Source of the DNA: Collodictyon triciliatum
Lineage: Eukaryota; CRuMs
DNA length: 20,895 bases
Assembly (NCBI GenBank): GCA_043381765.1
Contig: JBHJMP010000096.1
Span: 1-20,895 of the forward strand
Direction: 5' to 3'
The position numbers and the translations under genes were made by a program. This document shows positions 20,702 through 20,895 of the stretch, piece by piece. Each line of letters starts with the position of its first letter. Within the stretch, counting starts at the first letter, position 1. A model generated the notes under the pieces. It made no database searches and had not been told where the DNA came from. It worked only from the letters and a program-made list of their open reading frames with translations.

Positions 20702-20895
20702 CAATCCTTTTCTATTTTCTCTTCTCATTTTTCTTTTCCTTTCTCTTTTCATTTTTCTTTTCATTTTTATTCTCTTTTTATTCTCTTTTCATTTTTCTTT
20801 TCATTTTCTTTTCATTTTCTTTTCATTTTCTTTTCATTTTCTTTTCATTTTCTTTTCATTTTCTTTTCATTTTCTTTTCATTTTCTTTTCATTTT
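20702..20895. repeat. Pyrimidine-rich 11-bp tandem repeat at the right window end
   Basis: The sequence becomes C/T-rich with TTTTC and TTTTA units and then a regular 11-bp unit (CTTTTCATTTT) from about 20795 to the end. It runs off the window. The period equals that of the purine-rich array at the left end, though the unit sequence is different. Confidence 0.9.

Overview
The window looks like nuclear DNA of an intron-dense, AT-rich protist packed with microsatellites. Genes are cut into many short exons (23 to about 290 nt, plus one long 652-nt exon) by short GT-AG introns, and tandem arrays sit almost entirely in introns or at the window ends. This style, plus the gene set, would suit an amoeboid eukaryote such as a foraminiferan (Reticulomyxa-like) or an amoebozoan. 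That placement is a guess from style, not from a search. Five runs of N (1492-1591, 5119-5218, 6859-6958, 14495-14610, 17553-18067) are assembly gaps, four of them inside introns that carry or abut low-complexity sequence.

Region 1 (about 249/315 to 11184, + strand): after joining exons by splice phase, nearly the first 11 kb resolves into one gene of at least 46 exons. The visible exons encode 1262 residues: a six-repeat Kelch propeller, two tandem winged-helix domains resembling LOTUS/OST-HTH, a Ser-rich linker between them, a charged coiled-coil-like stretch, a RhoGEF (DH-PH) module and about 11 MORN repeats. One exon of the DH domain is missing and most likely lies in the gap at 6859-6958. 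This combination is the most striking thing in the window.

Region 2 (11529-14705, + strand): a nine-exon gene for a 548-residue arrestin-fold protein. It has a long Ser/Thr/Ala-rich N-terminal tail encoded by an unusually GC-rich first exon.

Region 3 (14706-16687): mostly non-coding. It holds a 5'-truncated, decayed non-LTR retrotransposon tail on the - strand (zinc-binding region downstream of reverse transcriptase, then a poly-A tail read as poly-T on the + strand).

Region 4 (16688-17527, + strand): the first four exons of an unrecognised gene whose N-terminus looks like a mitochondrial presequence. It runs into the 515-N gap.

Region 5 (18195-20206, - strand): the N-terminal nine exons of a MER3/HFM1-type meiotic DNA helicase, transcribed toward the same gap. 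Its Walker A motif sits on a 24-nt microexon. The right end (20207-20895) holds no gene I can support and finishes in an 11-bp tandem repeat.

The genes do not form a pathway or operon. All exon joins were made by eye from splice signals, reading phase and family resemblance. They are mutually consistent in phase, but no transcript evidence was available.
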